The notes: generated from the sequence alone by a model not told the origin. A DNA stretch of 64,000 nucleotides from Beta vulgaris subsp. vulgaris (GCF_026745355.1 NC_079209.1:39003505-39067504); one strand, 5' to 3'; positions 43,500 to 55,114 are shown, counted from the stretch's first letter. Program-made: numbers and translations.

Positions 43500-44590
43500 G
43501 TGACATTAACAAGGGGGTGCAGACAAGGAATTCTACTTTGCAAAACTTTTGTGCATTCTATTCCTTCTTATCAAGTGTTGAACCTACTGACTATAAGGTT
43601 GCTTTAACAGGATCCAGATTGGGTTTAGCCATGCAAGATGAACTCAATCAGTTTGAGAGAAATCAAGTATGGCATCTTGAACCCAGGACGGAGAAATGTC
43701 TGTTATTGGAACTAAATGGGTGTTCAGGAACAAATTGGACGATTCAGGAATTATAGTCAGAAACAAAGCTAGGCTAGTGGTTCAAGGGTTTAATCAACAG
43801 GAAGGAATTGATTATGATGAAACCTTTGCTCCAGTAGCCAGGCTTGAAGCTATCAGGATATTAATTGCTTTGCTGCTCAAATGAATTTTAAACTCTTTCA
43901 AATGGACGTTAAGACAGCCTTTCTTAATGGCTATTTGAAAGAAGATGTTTATGTAAAGCAGCCCCCTGGATTTGAAGATAGTGATTTGCCAAATCATGTT
44001 TTTAAACTCGATAAAGCTCTCTATGGTCTCAAACAAGCTCCCAGAGCTTGGTATGAGAGACTTTCCAGTTTTCTTTTAGAAAATGGTTATAAGAGAGGAT
44101 CAGTTGACAAGACACTATTCTTGAAAGAAAGGGGTCTGATCTGTTAGTGGTCCAAATATATGTTGATGATATTTTGTTTGGAGCTACTAATCCTGATTTG
44201 TGTAAGAGTTTGCAGATTTGATGAAGAGCGAATTTGAGATGAGTATGATGGGAGAGCTTGGATTCTTCCTTGGTCTTCAAATCAAGCAACCAAAGATGGA
44301 ATCATGATCCATCAACAGAAATACCTCAAGGAGCTGCTGAAGAGGTATGGTCTGCAAGATAGCAAGTCCTATGAAACACCTATTCCAACTTCTACAAAAT
44401 TGAGCCTTGATGAGAAGGGAAAGGATGTTGAGGGCACGCTATACAGAGGTATGATTGGCTCATTGCTTTACTTAACAGCCAGTAGGCCAGATATAGTGTT
44501 TTCAGTAGGGTTGTGTGCGAGATTTCAAAGCAACCCTAAAGAACTCACCAAAAGGCTGTTAAAAGGATTCTTAGATATCTCAATGGACTG
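43500..44590 (+). pseudogene. C2 reverse transcriptase
   Basis: Copia RT motifs occur in order: [92 protein letters not shown] and [25 protein letters not shown] box lies near 44,160-44,187, followed by MIHQQKYLKELLKRYGLQDS. The active site is intact but the frame changes near 43,720, 43,880, 44,140 and 44,290. The wording is closely similar to C1, so the two elements are of the same branch. Confidence 0.9.
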
Positions 44591-45100
44591 ATGATTTGTT
44601 TTGTGGTATCCAAAGGCAGCAGCATGAGCCTCATTGGATACACAGATGCTGACTTTGCTGGTTTTATTGTGGACAGGAAAAGTACTTCTGGAATGGCCCA
44701 CTTCTTAGGTTCTTGTCTCATTTCATGGGGATCTAAGAAACAAAATTCTGTAGCATTATCCACAGCTGAGTCTGAGTACATTGCTGCTGCTTGTGTGTGC
44801 TCAACTCTTGTGGATAAAGTCACAACTAAAGGATTTTTGGGTCTGTTTCAGAAGTGTTCCGATTTTATGTGATAACACAAGTGCAATCAATATTTCGAAA
44901 AACCTGTCCAGCATTCTAAAACCAAGCATATTGAGATAAGGCATCATTTTCTAAGGGACAATGTTGAAAAAGGTAATGTTGAGTTGGAGTTTTGCAGGTC
45001 AGAAGATCAATTGCTGACATATTTACAAAACCTTTGAGCAGAGAAGTGTTCATCAAGCTTCGTACCTTGTTGGGTATGATTAAGATTAGACAATGAGCTC
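44591..45100 (+). pseudogene. C2 RNase H
   Basis: The frame reads GYTDADFAGFIVDRKSTSGM, AHFLGSCLISWGSKKQNSVA and LSTAESEYIAAACVCSTL, with the catalytic D, E and D neighbourhoods of Copia RNase H. In shifted frames [11 protein letters not shown] and [20 protein letters not shown] follow. Pol ends near 45,100. Confidence 0.88.
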
Positions 45101-45651
45101 TTAGGTCTTGACTTTCCCTTTGGCTAGTCAAATGATGTCATTTGTGTATATATTTCTTTGTACATTTTTTTTGCTTTTTAGGGCTTACAAAGTTCTTATG
45201 CGATGCTGAACTGATCATCTTAGTACTTGGTACTTAAGCATAAGTCTTAAAAGGTAAGTTGGCACAGACCAGTTGCAGACCACTTGGGAACCAGATTCTT
45301 AGGCGGTTATTTCTGAATACTTGGTTTATTTTTCAAATTTCAAATTAGGAAAATAAATGAAGTGACGGTTGTAATTAAGGCAACTGCAGTTTGCAGATGA
45401 ACGGATATATCCGTTTGATTTTTTTCTTTCTTACCTCTTATATATATTCTTGCATGTGATCATACTTTCCTTATTTCTCTCTTATTATCTTTGATCACAA
45501 TTTTCTTACTTTGTTTTCTTTAGTTGCGTTTCTTTTCTTATCAAACCCTACTTTCTTCTACTCTTTTCTTTCTCGAATTCTTGAAACACAAATTGTTCAA
45601 GTTTTCTTTTCTTGTTCTCAAGTGCTCACAAAAGAGTAAATTCAGTCTCAT
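45101..45651. other. C2 spacer between pol and third ORF
   Basis: Non-coding. Its right half is pyrimidine-rich (TTTCTTACTTTG, TTTCTTTCTCG), like the untranslated leader of the third ORF. A separate promoter for that ORF is possible; a TATATATATT stretch lies at about 45,440. Confidence 0.4.
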
Positions 45652-47640
45652 CATGTCAAAAGAAGGAGTTCAAGGTTGGTCGAAAAGGAGGTTGAAGAAT
45701 CTCCTGAAATTGAAACAATGCAAGCAACGGAAGTGGTTGATCCGATTGTAGAAGAGGAGATTGAAGAAGAAGAAGAAGTACCTCTGATACGGAGGTCTTC
45801 AAAGAAGCCAGCCAATGCAAAATCCATCACTACAAAATCAACCACACCAAAAACCACCACAAAAGCAGTTACTTCTACATCATATGCCAAACCCACCAAA
45901 CCTGCTACCACCAAAATTACAAAAACCACCACTTCCAAAAAGCCTGTCACACCAAAATCAAAGGCTCTCTCTCCAAAACCGGTTGAGGAGTCTAAGCCAG
46001 AGGAGTCGGAGAAGATAGAGGAGTCAGAATCTGAAAAGGAGTCGGAGCCAGTGGGTGAGTCAGAACCGGAAAATCAGGAGTTGGAGGAAGAAGAAGTTGA
46101 GAAGGAGGTGTTGTAGTTGAAAAGGCAAAGAAGGTTGCCGCCAAGAAACCGCCATCAAAAGCGCTTAAGTCTGTTGAGAAGACGGTTACCAAACCCATTC
46201 CCTCCAAACCATCAGTCAAAATAACCAAGTCCAAAATCTCTACCCCTACAATTTCACCCAAACCAGTAGAAAAATTAAAAAGGAAGGCCGATGCTGATGT
46301 TGAGGGGGAAGTTTCTAAGAAGGCAGGGGTTAAGGCTGGTGCTAGCAAGGGCCCTAAGATTAAGACAGTTGCCAAGAAGAGTGCTGAATCTTCTAAAGGC
46401 AAAGAGATCATGGAGCAGGAACCAGAACCAGACCGGTTCCCTGCTGACAAAAAGAGGAAGGTGTCTGCTACTGCTGCCGTTGAGGGTTCTAAACCCAAGA
46501 AAAGTAAGTCCATTACCCCTGCGCCTTTATATGATTTGAGGGATAGGTCTATACTGGTTGGGTTTTCTGTTGCAAAGAGTTGGGTTAATCAAAAATTCTT
46601 GCATGAGGTTAAGGAGGCCCTAGATTTTCAGAAATGGTCTGTGTTATTTGCCAAAGAACTTGATGTGTTTATGCCTTTGGTTGAGGAATTTTATGAACAC
46701 CTGCATACTAAGGACGATGGGTCCTACTTTGCTTTTGTCAAGGGCACTCCCATTAATTTGTCTGAGAAGAGTTTGGCTGACATTCTCAAAGTCCCCACAA
46801 GGGACTGGCTGAGTACTCAGGGAGAACTGGCCCACTGTTAAAGGCCTACAGCAGAACAATCCAGACCAGGTTGTTCACTGGTCCTCCTGACCCTAAGCAG
46901 GGGTACCTCATTGGCCATCTAAAGGAGCCCATCATGAGGATCTTTCATACCATAGCCTCAAAGATTGTATTTCCCATAGCCCAGGGCGCATGAGTGTTAG
47001 GTTGATGGACAGTGTTCTTATTTACTGTCTCATGGAACATATTCCCGTCAATCTCCCTGCTATGATCTTGGGTCACATGATCTGCTGTGTGGAAAAGGCC
47101 AAGCATGCACTGCCCTATGGAGGATGGCTGACCTTAGTGTTCACTCATTGGAAAATTCGTATGGTGGGAGACTATGGCACCATGTCTCACCTTACGAATT
47201 AGATTATAGGTCAGAAGGGCATGTCATATGCAGGAGGTGTTTTGAAAATGAAAAGTGCAGCAAAGGATGATGCTATTGGTGCGGGGACCAGTACGGAATC
47301 AGTTCAGGCTACTTATGCCTTGGTGAAGCAGTTAAGTGACCAGAATCAGATGATGCAGAATATGCTGAATAGTGTCATTCAGCTTTGCACTACTCTTCAG
47401 GAATCCTACAAGAGAGTTGAGGTTCGCCTTGACAAGGCTGGTATTCAGGGAAGAGAGGATTCTGAGGAAAAGGATGAGTCATCCCATGCTGCTGGTGATG
47501 AAGATGTTGAAGAGGAGGAGGCAGAAGAGGAGGAGGAATAGCAAAAAGAAGAGGAGGAGGAAGCACAAGAAGAAGATGCTTTCGAGAACCTTGAGGAGGA
47601 AGAAGATGATGGGACTGAAAATGACTCTGGAGCTGATTGA
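45652..47640 (+). pseudogene. C2 third ORF (SIRE-type accessory protein)
   Basis: An ATG at 45,652 opens a frame that soon shifts. The N-terminal 250 residues are a repetitive Lys/Thr/Ser/Pro/Glu region (KTTTKAVTSTSYAKPTKPAT, EESEKIEESESEKESEPVGE). A basic stretch PADKKRKVSA resembles a nuclear import signal. From 46,520 a folded domain follows: YDLRDRSILVGFSVAKSWVN, LFAKELDVFMPLVEEFYEHL, VKGTPINLSEKSLADILKVP. It continues in other frames to 47,210. The C-terminus is a Glu/Asp-rich coiled-coil tail (47,221-47,640). Domain and layout parallel the C1 ORF at 15,885-17,718. It resembles the domain called putative plant transposon protein. No membrane segment is evident, so an envelope role is not supported here. 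Confidence 0.7.
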
Positions 47641-48252
47641 TTTATTTTCTTTTCTTCTTAATTATTTTTGCTGCTAACCCCTCTTTCCTTAAACTTTCTA
47701 TCTGGTTACCCCCCTTTCCCAAATTACAAAAATAATTGATCTTCTGTAATTTGGTCTAATACTGGTCTGTAATAACTCTTAATTAGGACAAGTAGCTTTT
47801 GGTAGTCTGTAGGAACTTTGGTAGCATCAACATCCCTAGAATGTTGTCTGAGCTGCCTATTTGGCTTGACTTAGTAGTTATCTACTGCTTATTTTGTGTT
47901 CCTTTGATTGTACCCTTGATTTATTTTGATGATGCCAAAAGGGGGAAGCAGGTGTGAAGTTCTGTGATCTTTTCCACCTAATCTTAGGGGGAAGTAGATC
48001 TGATGCTATAACTTGGGTGTGTTGCAGCAACTAGAAAAAGGCTGAGTGCCTTGTTAGTGGTGACAGACCAGAAGTGGTTTGGAATTGAGTGTATTCAAAG
48101 CACTTTACTTCTTTTCACCCTAATGACTTAGAAATAAATCTGAACACTACTGATGTTCTTCTTGCGGATGCATGTTTAAGTCTAAGAGCTCTGAGTCTAA
48201 TTAGTATTTGCCTATGGTACTTAGAAACTCTTTCTTAAACTGCTGTCAGTTA
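47641..48252. other. C2 region after the third ORF
   Basis: Non-coding. It has the purine run AAAAGGGGGAAG (about 47,938-47,949) and a second AGGGGGAAG (about 47,987-47,995), either of which could be the polypurine tract. The 3' LTR body expected after them is absent. Confidence 0.5.
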
Positions 48253-48390
48253 GTTGTGTTGTTTATTCATTGCTTTTATTTCCGCTGCTAAAGAACTGGT
48301 TCTTTACTGTTCTTTCATTAATCGAAAAAGTTACAACATTAAGACAAACACTCAATTCACCCCCCCTCTTGAGTGTCTCTTGCACTTACA
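48253..48390 (+). repeat. C2 3' LTR remnant (last 138 bp)
   Basis: This segment matches the last part of the 5' LTR (39,450-39,577), from TTGTGTTGTTTATTCATTGC to the terminal CTTGCACTTACA. It is followed by the duplication GCTCC. The first 980 bp or so of the LTR are missing. Confidence 0.9.
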
Positions 48391-48395
48391 GCTCC

Positions 48396-49603
48396 ACCTA
48401 TCTCCGTGTGCCTCAGGCGAAAAAATTGAAGATCTCGAGTATAATTGCAACGCACAACCATTTGAAGATCTCGAGTATCGGCTTCTTCTTCGAGTATAAT
48501 CTCCTGCGACTTCTTCGAGTTTCTTCGTGCGTCTTAGGCGAAAACCATTTGAAGATCTTTCTCTCTCACTTTGACAGGTTCGGTTTTTCATTTCAATTTT
48601 TCAATCTGATTTTATAATTTCGTAGTCTACAATTTTATGTTTTCAGATATATAATTTTTTTTTTCATTTTTTCATTTTTTAGATCTAATTTTCTGTTTTC
48701 TTTTTAGCGTTTATGTAGTCTATTTCGTTTTTGATTTTTTAGATCTAATTTTATATTTTAATTTTCAAATCTAAAAATTTATTTTTTATTTTCAAATCTG
48801 ACAAAAGAAAAACGTTCTAGATTCAATTCATGCATGAAATTTATGGCCTTTTGTTTTTTTTATTTTTTATATCTGATTTTTTATTTACTTTTTTTGGCAT
48901 TTATCCTAGACTAGGATTTTCTTTTTGATTCTCTAAAATTCTTATTTTCATTTGCAGATATGTGTTTATTCTTCTCGAAGTCTTCTTCGTCGGAAATTTC
49001 GGCAGCTGCTCGCTTTTGTTCTCGATTCAGTTTTATTTTTACATTTTTTTTTACATTTTTTTTACATTTGCAAACTAATTTGTTTACATATTTTTGTCTC
49101 TCATCCTAGATTTTGTAATACATATTTGACATTATTAATATAAAATACGTGTTTCCAAATTTTTTACATTATTAATGTTCCTTTAGTTTAAGAATTAGTA
49201 TATGAAAAAAATTATAAATAAAGCTGAAAGAAAAAACAACAAAAATATAAAGCTGTAAGTGGACAAAATATAAAACCTTAAGATTCATCTGCGTCGCATG
49301 TTGTGTTGTGTGCAACGTAGATGAATCTTAAGGGAATTGGCATGGTTGGCGTGGTTCAGACTGCTTTGTTGGTACTTTTTAAGAGCTATCGGCGTCGCAC
49401 CTTATGTACTGTGTGACACAAATTGGTCATTTGCGTCGCACCGTATGCTATGTGCTACGCAAATGGTTAAAATATCTGTGTCGTTTCCTGATACCACGCA
49501 GATCACTTATTGGTCATTTGCGTCAAGATCTGTGTCGTCGGACCTACGTCCGGCGCAAATAGGGGTCCTAGGTCCGATGCAAATCGACGTTTCTCTACTA
49601 GTG
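48396..49603. other. Right part of CACTA-2
   Basis: This continues CACTA-2 after the Copia insertion. Its first 250 bp have repeated phrases (GATCTCGAGTAT, CTTCTTCGAGT) resembling leader sequence. The middle is T-rich without a gene. The last 300 bp carry the TGCGTCGCA-type sub-terminal repeats, mirrored by those at 37,950-38,230. Confidence 0.75.
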
Positions 49604-50560
49604 AAGTCTATTGGTAGTGCTAATCGATAAGCAACTTCGTTAACTCGTTCAAGAATCTCATATGGACCAATATACCTTGGACTTAACTTACCTGTCTGAC
49701 CAAATCTCATAACACCTTTAGTAGGTGAAACTTTCAAGAAGACATGATCTCCTACCATGAATTCTAGTGGTCTTCTTCTACGATCAGCATAATTCTTTTG
49801 CCTATCTTGTGTAGTTTTTATTCTAGCTTGAATCAGACGTACTTTTTCTGTTGTCTCTTGTATCAATTCAGGTCCAATCATTTGAGCTTCATCAATATCA
49901 CTCCAACAAAGAGGTATTCTACCATAGATTGCTTCGTATGGTGCCATTTTGATACTAGCCTGATAGTTGTTGTTGTATGAAAATTCAACCAATGGTAGAT
50001 ATCTCTCTCAACTTCCTTGAAAATCCAATTTACATGCTCTCAACATATCTTCAAGGGTCTGAATTGTTCATTCTGTTTGACCATCACTTGCTGGATGAAA
50101 AGCAGTGCTAAAATCCAGTCTTATGCCAAGAGCCTTTTGCAACTCTTTCCAAAACTTTGCTTGGAATCTTGAGTCATGATCTGATACAAAAGAACTTGGC
50201 ACTCCATGTAATCTAACAATTGTACTTATATACAACTCTGCTAGTTTGTCCGAACTCCAATTGTTTCTGATAGCTAAGAAGTGTGCAGACTTAGTCAATC
50301 TATCAACAATAACCCAAATTGAGTTCATGCCTCGAGATGATGGTGGTAATCCCATAATAAAATCCATTGAAATCGAATCCCGTTTCCAAGTTGGCACATC
50401 TAATGGTTTTAGTAATCCTACAGGCCTTTGATGTTCAATCTTTATCCTTTGACAAGTCAAACATCTTGCCACAAATTCTGCAACTTCTTACTTCATATTA
50501 CTCCACCAAAATGTTTGTTTCAAATCTTTGTATAACTTATTTCCATCAGGGTGAACAATA
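49604..50560 (-). pseudogene. G4 integrase, main part
   Basis: On the minus strand, 50,472-50,068 reads CLTCQRIKIEHQRPVGLL (end of the zinc-binding domain), SISMDFIMGLPPSSRGMNSI (catalytic aspartate), VDRLTKSAHFLAI, SFVSDHDSRFQAKFWKELQK (second aspartate) and FSTAFHPASDGQTE (catalytic glutamate). The 49,992-49,604 frame continues EFSYNNNYQASIKMAPYEAI, YGR and LKVSPTKGVMRFGQTGKLSP, RYIGPYEILERVNEVAYRLA. This is the GPY/F region that precedes a chromodomain. A stop lies near 50,065. The gene is cut at 49,603 by CACTA-2 and ends at 37,663. Confidence 0.9.
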
Positions 50561-51318
50561 ACAACTGTTGTGAGCTTCTTCAAGAATTTTCTTCTTTAAT
50601 GTTTCATCATTAGGGACACAGATTCTTCCTTGAAATCTTAAAGTGCCATCATCTTGAATCAAAAATCCCGGTGATTTTCCCATTTTCACATCATCTTTTA
50701 TCTTTTCCAATTCTAAGTCTTTAGTTTGTGCATCTTTTATTTCTTCTAACCATGTCGGCCTCAACTCCATTGCATTCAAACATGCACTTCCTGCACGTTG
50801 AATGATTTCCACTTCCATCTTCCTTAGATCATCACCGATTGTCTTGGGTAGTATTAAGGTTGTATTTAGGTAGGATTTCCGTCTTAAAGCATCAGCAACA
50901 ACATTGGCTTTACCAGGGTGGTATTGGATATCGAGATCATAATCTTTTAGAAGTTCCAGCCACCTACGTTGTCTCAAGTTTGACTCTTGTGTGAATATGT
51001 ATTTGAGACTTTTGTGATTAGTGAAGATCTTGCATGACACACCATAAAGATAGTGTCTCCATATCTTGAGAGCAAATACGACTGCGGCTAGTTCAAGATC
51101 ATGAGTTGGGTAATTATGTTCATGTAGTTTGAGTTGTTGGGAAGCATAAGCTACAACCTTTTCATTTTGCATTAAGACACATCCTAATCCATGTTTAGAC
51201 GCATCATTGTACACAACAAATTCATCTTTATTAGTAGGGAGTGTCAGAACAGAGGTAGAGGTAAGATGTTTCTTTAGCTCCTGGAAAGCTTATTTACATT
51301 CATCATATCGTTCGAACT
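50546..51318 (-). pseudogene. G4 RNase H
   Basis: The frame gives [80 protein letters not shown] and [17 protein letters not shown]. This is the chromovirus RNase H, with the linker to integrase at its end. Left of 51,214 in the reading direction there is a stop within the RT-RNase H connection. At 51,318 the frame is interrupted by a solo-LTR-like block and resumes at 53,734. Confidence 0.9.
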
Positions 51319-53733
51319 TGTAATACTCCGTATTTTTGGAGTTATTTCTTTATAAATAAGAAAATATAAAGAATATAATTGAAAGGTATTTTAGTATTAT
51401 TTACAAAAAATAATAATAATAAAGTTTGAGTACATTTACAACTTTAACGTAATTCTATTATCGTTCGGTTTATTTTTAATTTTGGAATAAATAAATTAAA
51501 CCAAGTCCTACTAGACCTAGGTTTGCCACACTATAAATAGGAGAGAATAAGAATAAAAAAATCAGAAAAAAAAAGAAAAGAAACACTAATTCTCTCTCCC
51601 TCTCAGTCTCTCTCTGTTCTTCTCTCTCAGTCGTTTTCTTCCTATCTCAAATTCTCTCTTCTCTCTCTCTTTCTCCCTCGTCGCCTCCACGGAATCTCGT
51701 CGCCCTCGATGAGGTTGTGCGTGTTGCTGGTGCGAGAGGGTTGGGCGCACGAGTGTGGTCGTGGCTCGAACGGTTGTGCGAGCGATATTCTAGGTGGGTC
51801 GCTGCAATGTGTGCGAAGAGGTGCAACGGTTCGAGGGTGCGAAGCTGTGCAACGAGTGTGGTGTGTGTGAGAGAAGTTCGTGTCCGAGTTGTGCGTGGTG
51901 GTGCGAAGTCGCGTGCGGTGCGACGAGTTGTGCAAACCGTGCAAAGTGTGGTGGTGTGAAGCAAGGGGCGAGGCTCGAGGGTTGTGCGTCATTGCCGGAA
52001 GTCGGTCGCCGGAATTCGGTTGCCAGCGAGATTAAGTGGTGGTATAAAAACCTAATATATATAGTATGATAGTATATTAGTTTTAACATTGTATATTCTG
52101 TTTTACTATTATATTAAGTTGTAAGTTAATTAATTTGTAATTTGAGTAAATTATTAGTTAAGTAAGTTTGTATAATTAGTTTAAGTTATTAATCTGACTT
52201 AAGTTGTAAATCTGATTTAAGGTTTTGTAAATATGTAAGGTGTGAAGTTAAGAAAGTATATTATTGATTATTAGATGGAAAGTTAAAATGACCTTGCTAT
52301 TCAAACCTGATTTTAGGAGTATTGGACATAAGGACTTGAATGGAGTTGGTAAAGGTGTTATATTATTGAGTTAACTAAAATCAGTTTGGCTCACTAACAT
52401 TGACTCTTAAAAGACGCTAAGCTTAATAGAGTTAGGAAAGAAAAGGAAGTTAATGAACAATGTGATTAGTTATTGTTTATACTTCTAAATACTAAGTTGA
52501 TATAGTTAGTCACGTATTATTTGATAATATTATCAAGGACGTAGCACTGAAGTACTTCCTTACTCGTTTAGGTCCCAATTTCATAAGTGAAACGTTTATT
52601 TAGGCAGCGAAAATTCTTCGTTACAAGGTACGTACGTGTACCAGTTCAGTTGCAATTGTTAGTATCATGTTAGGTTGCGAATTATTCGATTGGAACATAG
52701 AATCATGATAGGGAGCAATTGTGATTGATGAGATTGTTTGGTAACATGTTTATGATTGAAAATCGATATGTGGCACTATAATGCGTATTTCTATCGTCTC
52801 ATAAACATGATTATTGTATTTATATTATTTGATTCATGGTGTAGCAAGAATGTTACAAGAAGTAAAGATTGGAGTATTGTATATATCTAAGAAAGCATAT
52901 TAAATGATTCTATGTTATTGTGGTATGAATGGATAGTACTAAGAATGGATATTGGCAATAAACTTGTAGTTGGATTCCCTACAAGTGATGCACAATGGAG
53001 GGAGTGTGGGACTTGTTCTACACTCCTACACAGCCCTACTATGACGACGGTAGTGTCCTTTTAAATTTTGATAACTCAAGTAGGCGGAAGGTTCCGTACG
53101 ATCTTGGAGGTATACTTACTAGGGTGATGGGTGTGAGACGGAACGAAACCGTATTTGCAATTCATTTGATAGACCAAGTTTTCTATTAAGAATTAAGTAG
53201 CTCGTATGATTCTGGTAAGATGACGGTGCCCCTTCGCTGCCAACTAAATAAAAAGTAAAGGATGTAATGCTATTGTAGTATCATGTCTATGAATGATCAT
53301 TATTGCTTTGTTTATGTTTGTATGCATTCAATGGTTTACTATGTACTCAGCATAGTTGATTGTGCGTTATTATGTGTTTGTTGACCTGTGATGAACCATT
53401 GATGCTACAATGGGTAGCAGACTAGGTGTACTGATGCTGCTGCATGATACTGAGCATATGGGGGATAGTCCTTAGTCTTTGAACTTTAAAGCGTTTTGAT
53501 TAAGTATTATAAGACTATTATGATTTACTTAATTAGTTTGTGGTTTGAATAAAAGGGTCGTTGATGATTCCCGAGTTGTAGTTACATTTTTATTTCAGCT
53601 GCATTTCAGTTTTTGAGACAACGATTTGATTTAACATTCCTTTCTAATAAGCCTTGCGTCTCATCGCGGCGGTAACACTCCCAAAGTCGATGCAACGTGG
53701 TCGTAGACGTGTATGGATTTTGGGGGTGTTACA
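51319..53733 (+). repeat. Solo-LTR-like block in G4
   Basis: The block begins TGTAATACTCCG and ends GGGGGTGTTACA, the ends of a long chromovirus-type LTR. It has a TATA box (CTATAAATAG, 51,531-51,540) followed by a CT-rich leader (51,580-51,680), which gives plus-strand direction. No internal element genes are present. The expected 5-bp duplication is not found (GAACT on the left, CTTCA on the right), and a few codons of G4 RT appear to be missing at the site. The GC-rich frames within 51,640-52,090 are not considered genes. Confidence 0.65.
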
Positions 53734-54400
53734 CTTCACCAATCGAGTTATAGGTAGAGCTATCTTTGAGAAATCTTGAACAAACCTCCGAACTTTTGTG
53801 ACATTGGTTGGTCTTGGCCACTCCATTATAGCATTTATCTTTTGTGGATCAATAGAGACTCCATTTTCAAAAATTATGTACCCTAGGAAGGCAACTTCTT
53901 TTAACCATAATTCACATTTCTTCAACTTTGCATATAACTTCTTTTCTCTTAAGAGTTTTAGCACCATTCTCAAGTGCTCTTCATGTTCACTTGAATCTCG
54001 TGAATATATCAAGATGTCATCAATAAACATAACTACAAACTTGTCAAGGTATGGTTTGAAATCTTGGGTTCATTAAATCCATGAAAACTGCAGGGGCATT
54101 AGTTAATTAACCTAAATGGCATCACTGTAAATTTATAATGACCATATCGGGTCCTGAAAGCGATTTTTGATATATCTTCAGGTTTAATACGGAGTTGATT
54201 GTATCCAGATCTTAGATCAATTTTAGAGAAGATAATTGCACCACTTAGTTGATCAAAAAGGTCATCAATACGGGGCAATGGATATTTATTTTTGATGGTG
54301 ATCTTGTTCAATTCTCGATAATCAATGCATAATCTCATACTTCGATCTTTCTTCTTCACAAATAACACTGGTGCACCCCATGACGACACACTTGGTCGAA
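53734..54400 (-). pseudogene. G4 reverse transcriptase
   Basis: On the minus strand 54,389-54,099 reads [40 protein letters not shown] (first catalytic aspartate), [20 protein letters not shown] and FTVMPF. After a frame change, 54,030-53,734 reads [20 protein letters not shown] (active-site box FIDD), [16 protein letters not shown] and [17 protein letters not shown]. This is a chromovirus RT of the Tekay/Del kind. The frame breaks once at about 54,095-54,035 and is then interrupted by the solo-LTR-like block. Confidence 0.92.
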
Positions 54401-54404
54401 TATA

Positions 54405-55110
54405 TCATTTCTCAAGTAATTCATCTAGTTGTGTCTTTAATTCTCGTAACTCAGTTGGTGCCATTCTGTATGGTGCTTTAGATATGGGAGCAGATCCTGG
54501 AATAAGTTCAATACTAATGTCTATCTCCCTTTGTGGAGGCATGTCAGGTATCTCTTCTGGGAATACGTCGGGATATTCACATACTATAGGAATGTCACTC
54601 AGAGAAGGTTCAGGTGTTTTTAAGTCTTGTACATGACAAAGGTATCCATAACAACCTTTTTCGAGTAGCTTGAAAGCTTTTGAGGTTGAGATGGTTTGTG
54701 GTTTAACCTTTCTTCTTTGATAAGAAACTTTATACCCATCTGGTGTTCTAAGGGTTATCTCGTGTTTGAGGCAATTTATGTCAGCTTTATATTTGGATAA
54801 CCAATCCATCCCCAAAATTACATCAAAGTCAATCAACTCAAACTGAACTAAGTTCACAAGAAATTTACAGGCTCCTATAAGGATAGAACAGTTCCTATAT
54901 AGGACATTGTATGACGGGGTTTGACCATTTGGCAACGCAACATTCAAGTTAAGAATTTTAGGCATGGTTCTATTCTCAAGTATTTAGCAAATGTGGTAGA
55001 CACAAGTGAATGAGAAGCTCCATAATCGAAAAGAACATAAGCAGGCATTGAGTTGACAGGAAAAGTACCAGTAATAACGGTGTCATCAGCCTCCGCTTCT
55101 TCTCTCTACA
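54405..55110 (-). pseudogene. G4 protease and RT N-terminus
   Basis: The protease box at about 55,020-55,040 reads DYGASHS, where DSGASHS is usual. After a frame change, 54,965-54,405 continues CSILIGACKFLVNLVQFELI, DFDVILGMDWLSKYKADINC and then the link to RT, PDVFPEEIPDMPPQREIDIS, APYRMAPTELRELKTQLDEL. The catalytic aspartate is kept but its neighbour is changed and the frame is broken. Confidence 0.85.
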
Positions 55111-55114
55111 TCAT

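Larger units (their letters stand above)
38468..48390 (+). mobile_element. C2: SIRE-like Ty1/Copia retrotransposon
   Basis: This 9.9-kb element is flanked by GCTCC. It contains the 5' LTR, primer-binding site, gag, protease, integrase, RT and RNase H in Copia order, plus a third ORF after pol in the same direction. That extra ORF and the element length place it near SIRE/Maximus. The 3' LTR is reduced to its last 138 bp. It is inserted in CACTA-2. All long frames carry small gaps or stops. Confidence 0.88.
37934..49603. mobile_element. CACTA-2: non-autonomous CACTA element carrying a Copia insertion
   Basis: The ends are CACTAGTAGAAAAA (37,934) and the inverse TTTCTCTACTAGTG (to 49,603). The 3-bp duplication AAG flanks both (37,931-37,933 and 49,604-49,606). 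Near both ends are many copies of TGCGTCGCA-like units, the sub-terminal repeats of CACTA elements. Without the nested Copia element and one copy of its duplication it is about 1.74 kb and has no transposase, so it depended on another element. Its inner parts (38,270-38,467 and 48,391-49,250) look like leader or untranslated sequence of unknown origin. It sits in the G4 integrase gene. Confidence 0.93.

Noticed and set aside
45651..46513. Minus-strand hydrophobic ORFs opposite the C2 third ORF
   Set aside because: They are shadows of a Lys/Glu/Pro-rich coding sequence and not membrane proteins.
51642..52089. Several overlapping ORFs on both strands in a GC-rich patch
   Set aside because: They lie in the solo-LTR-like block after its TATA box; the composition opens all frames by chance.
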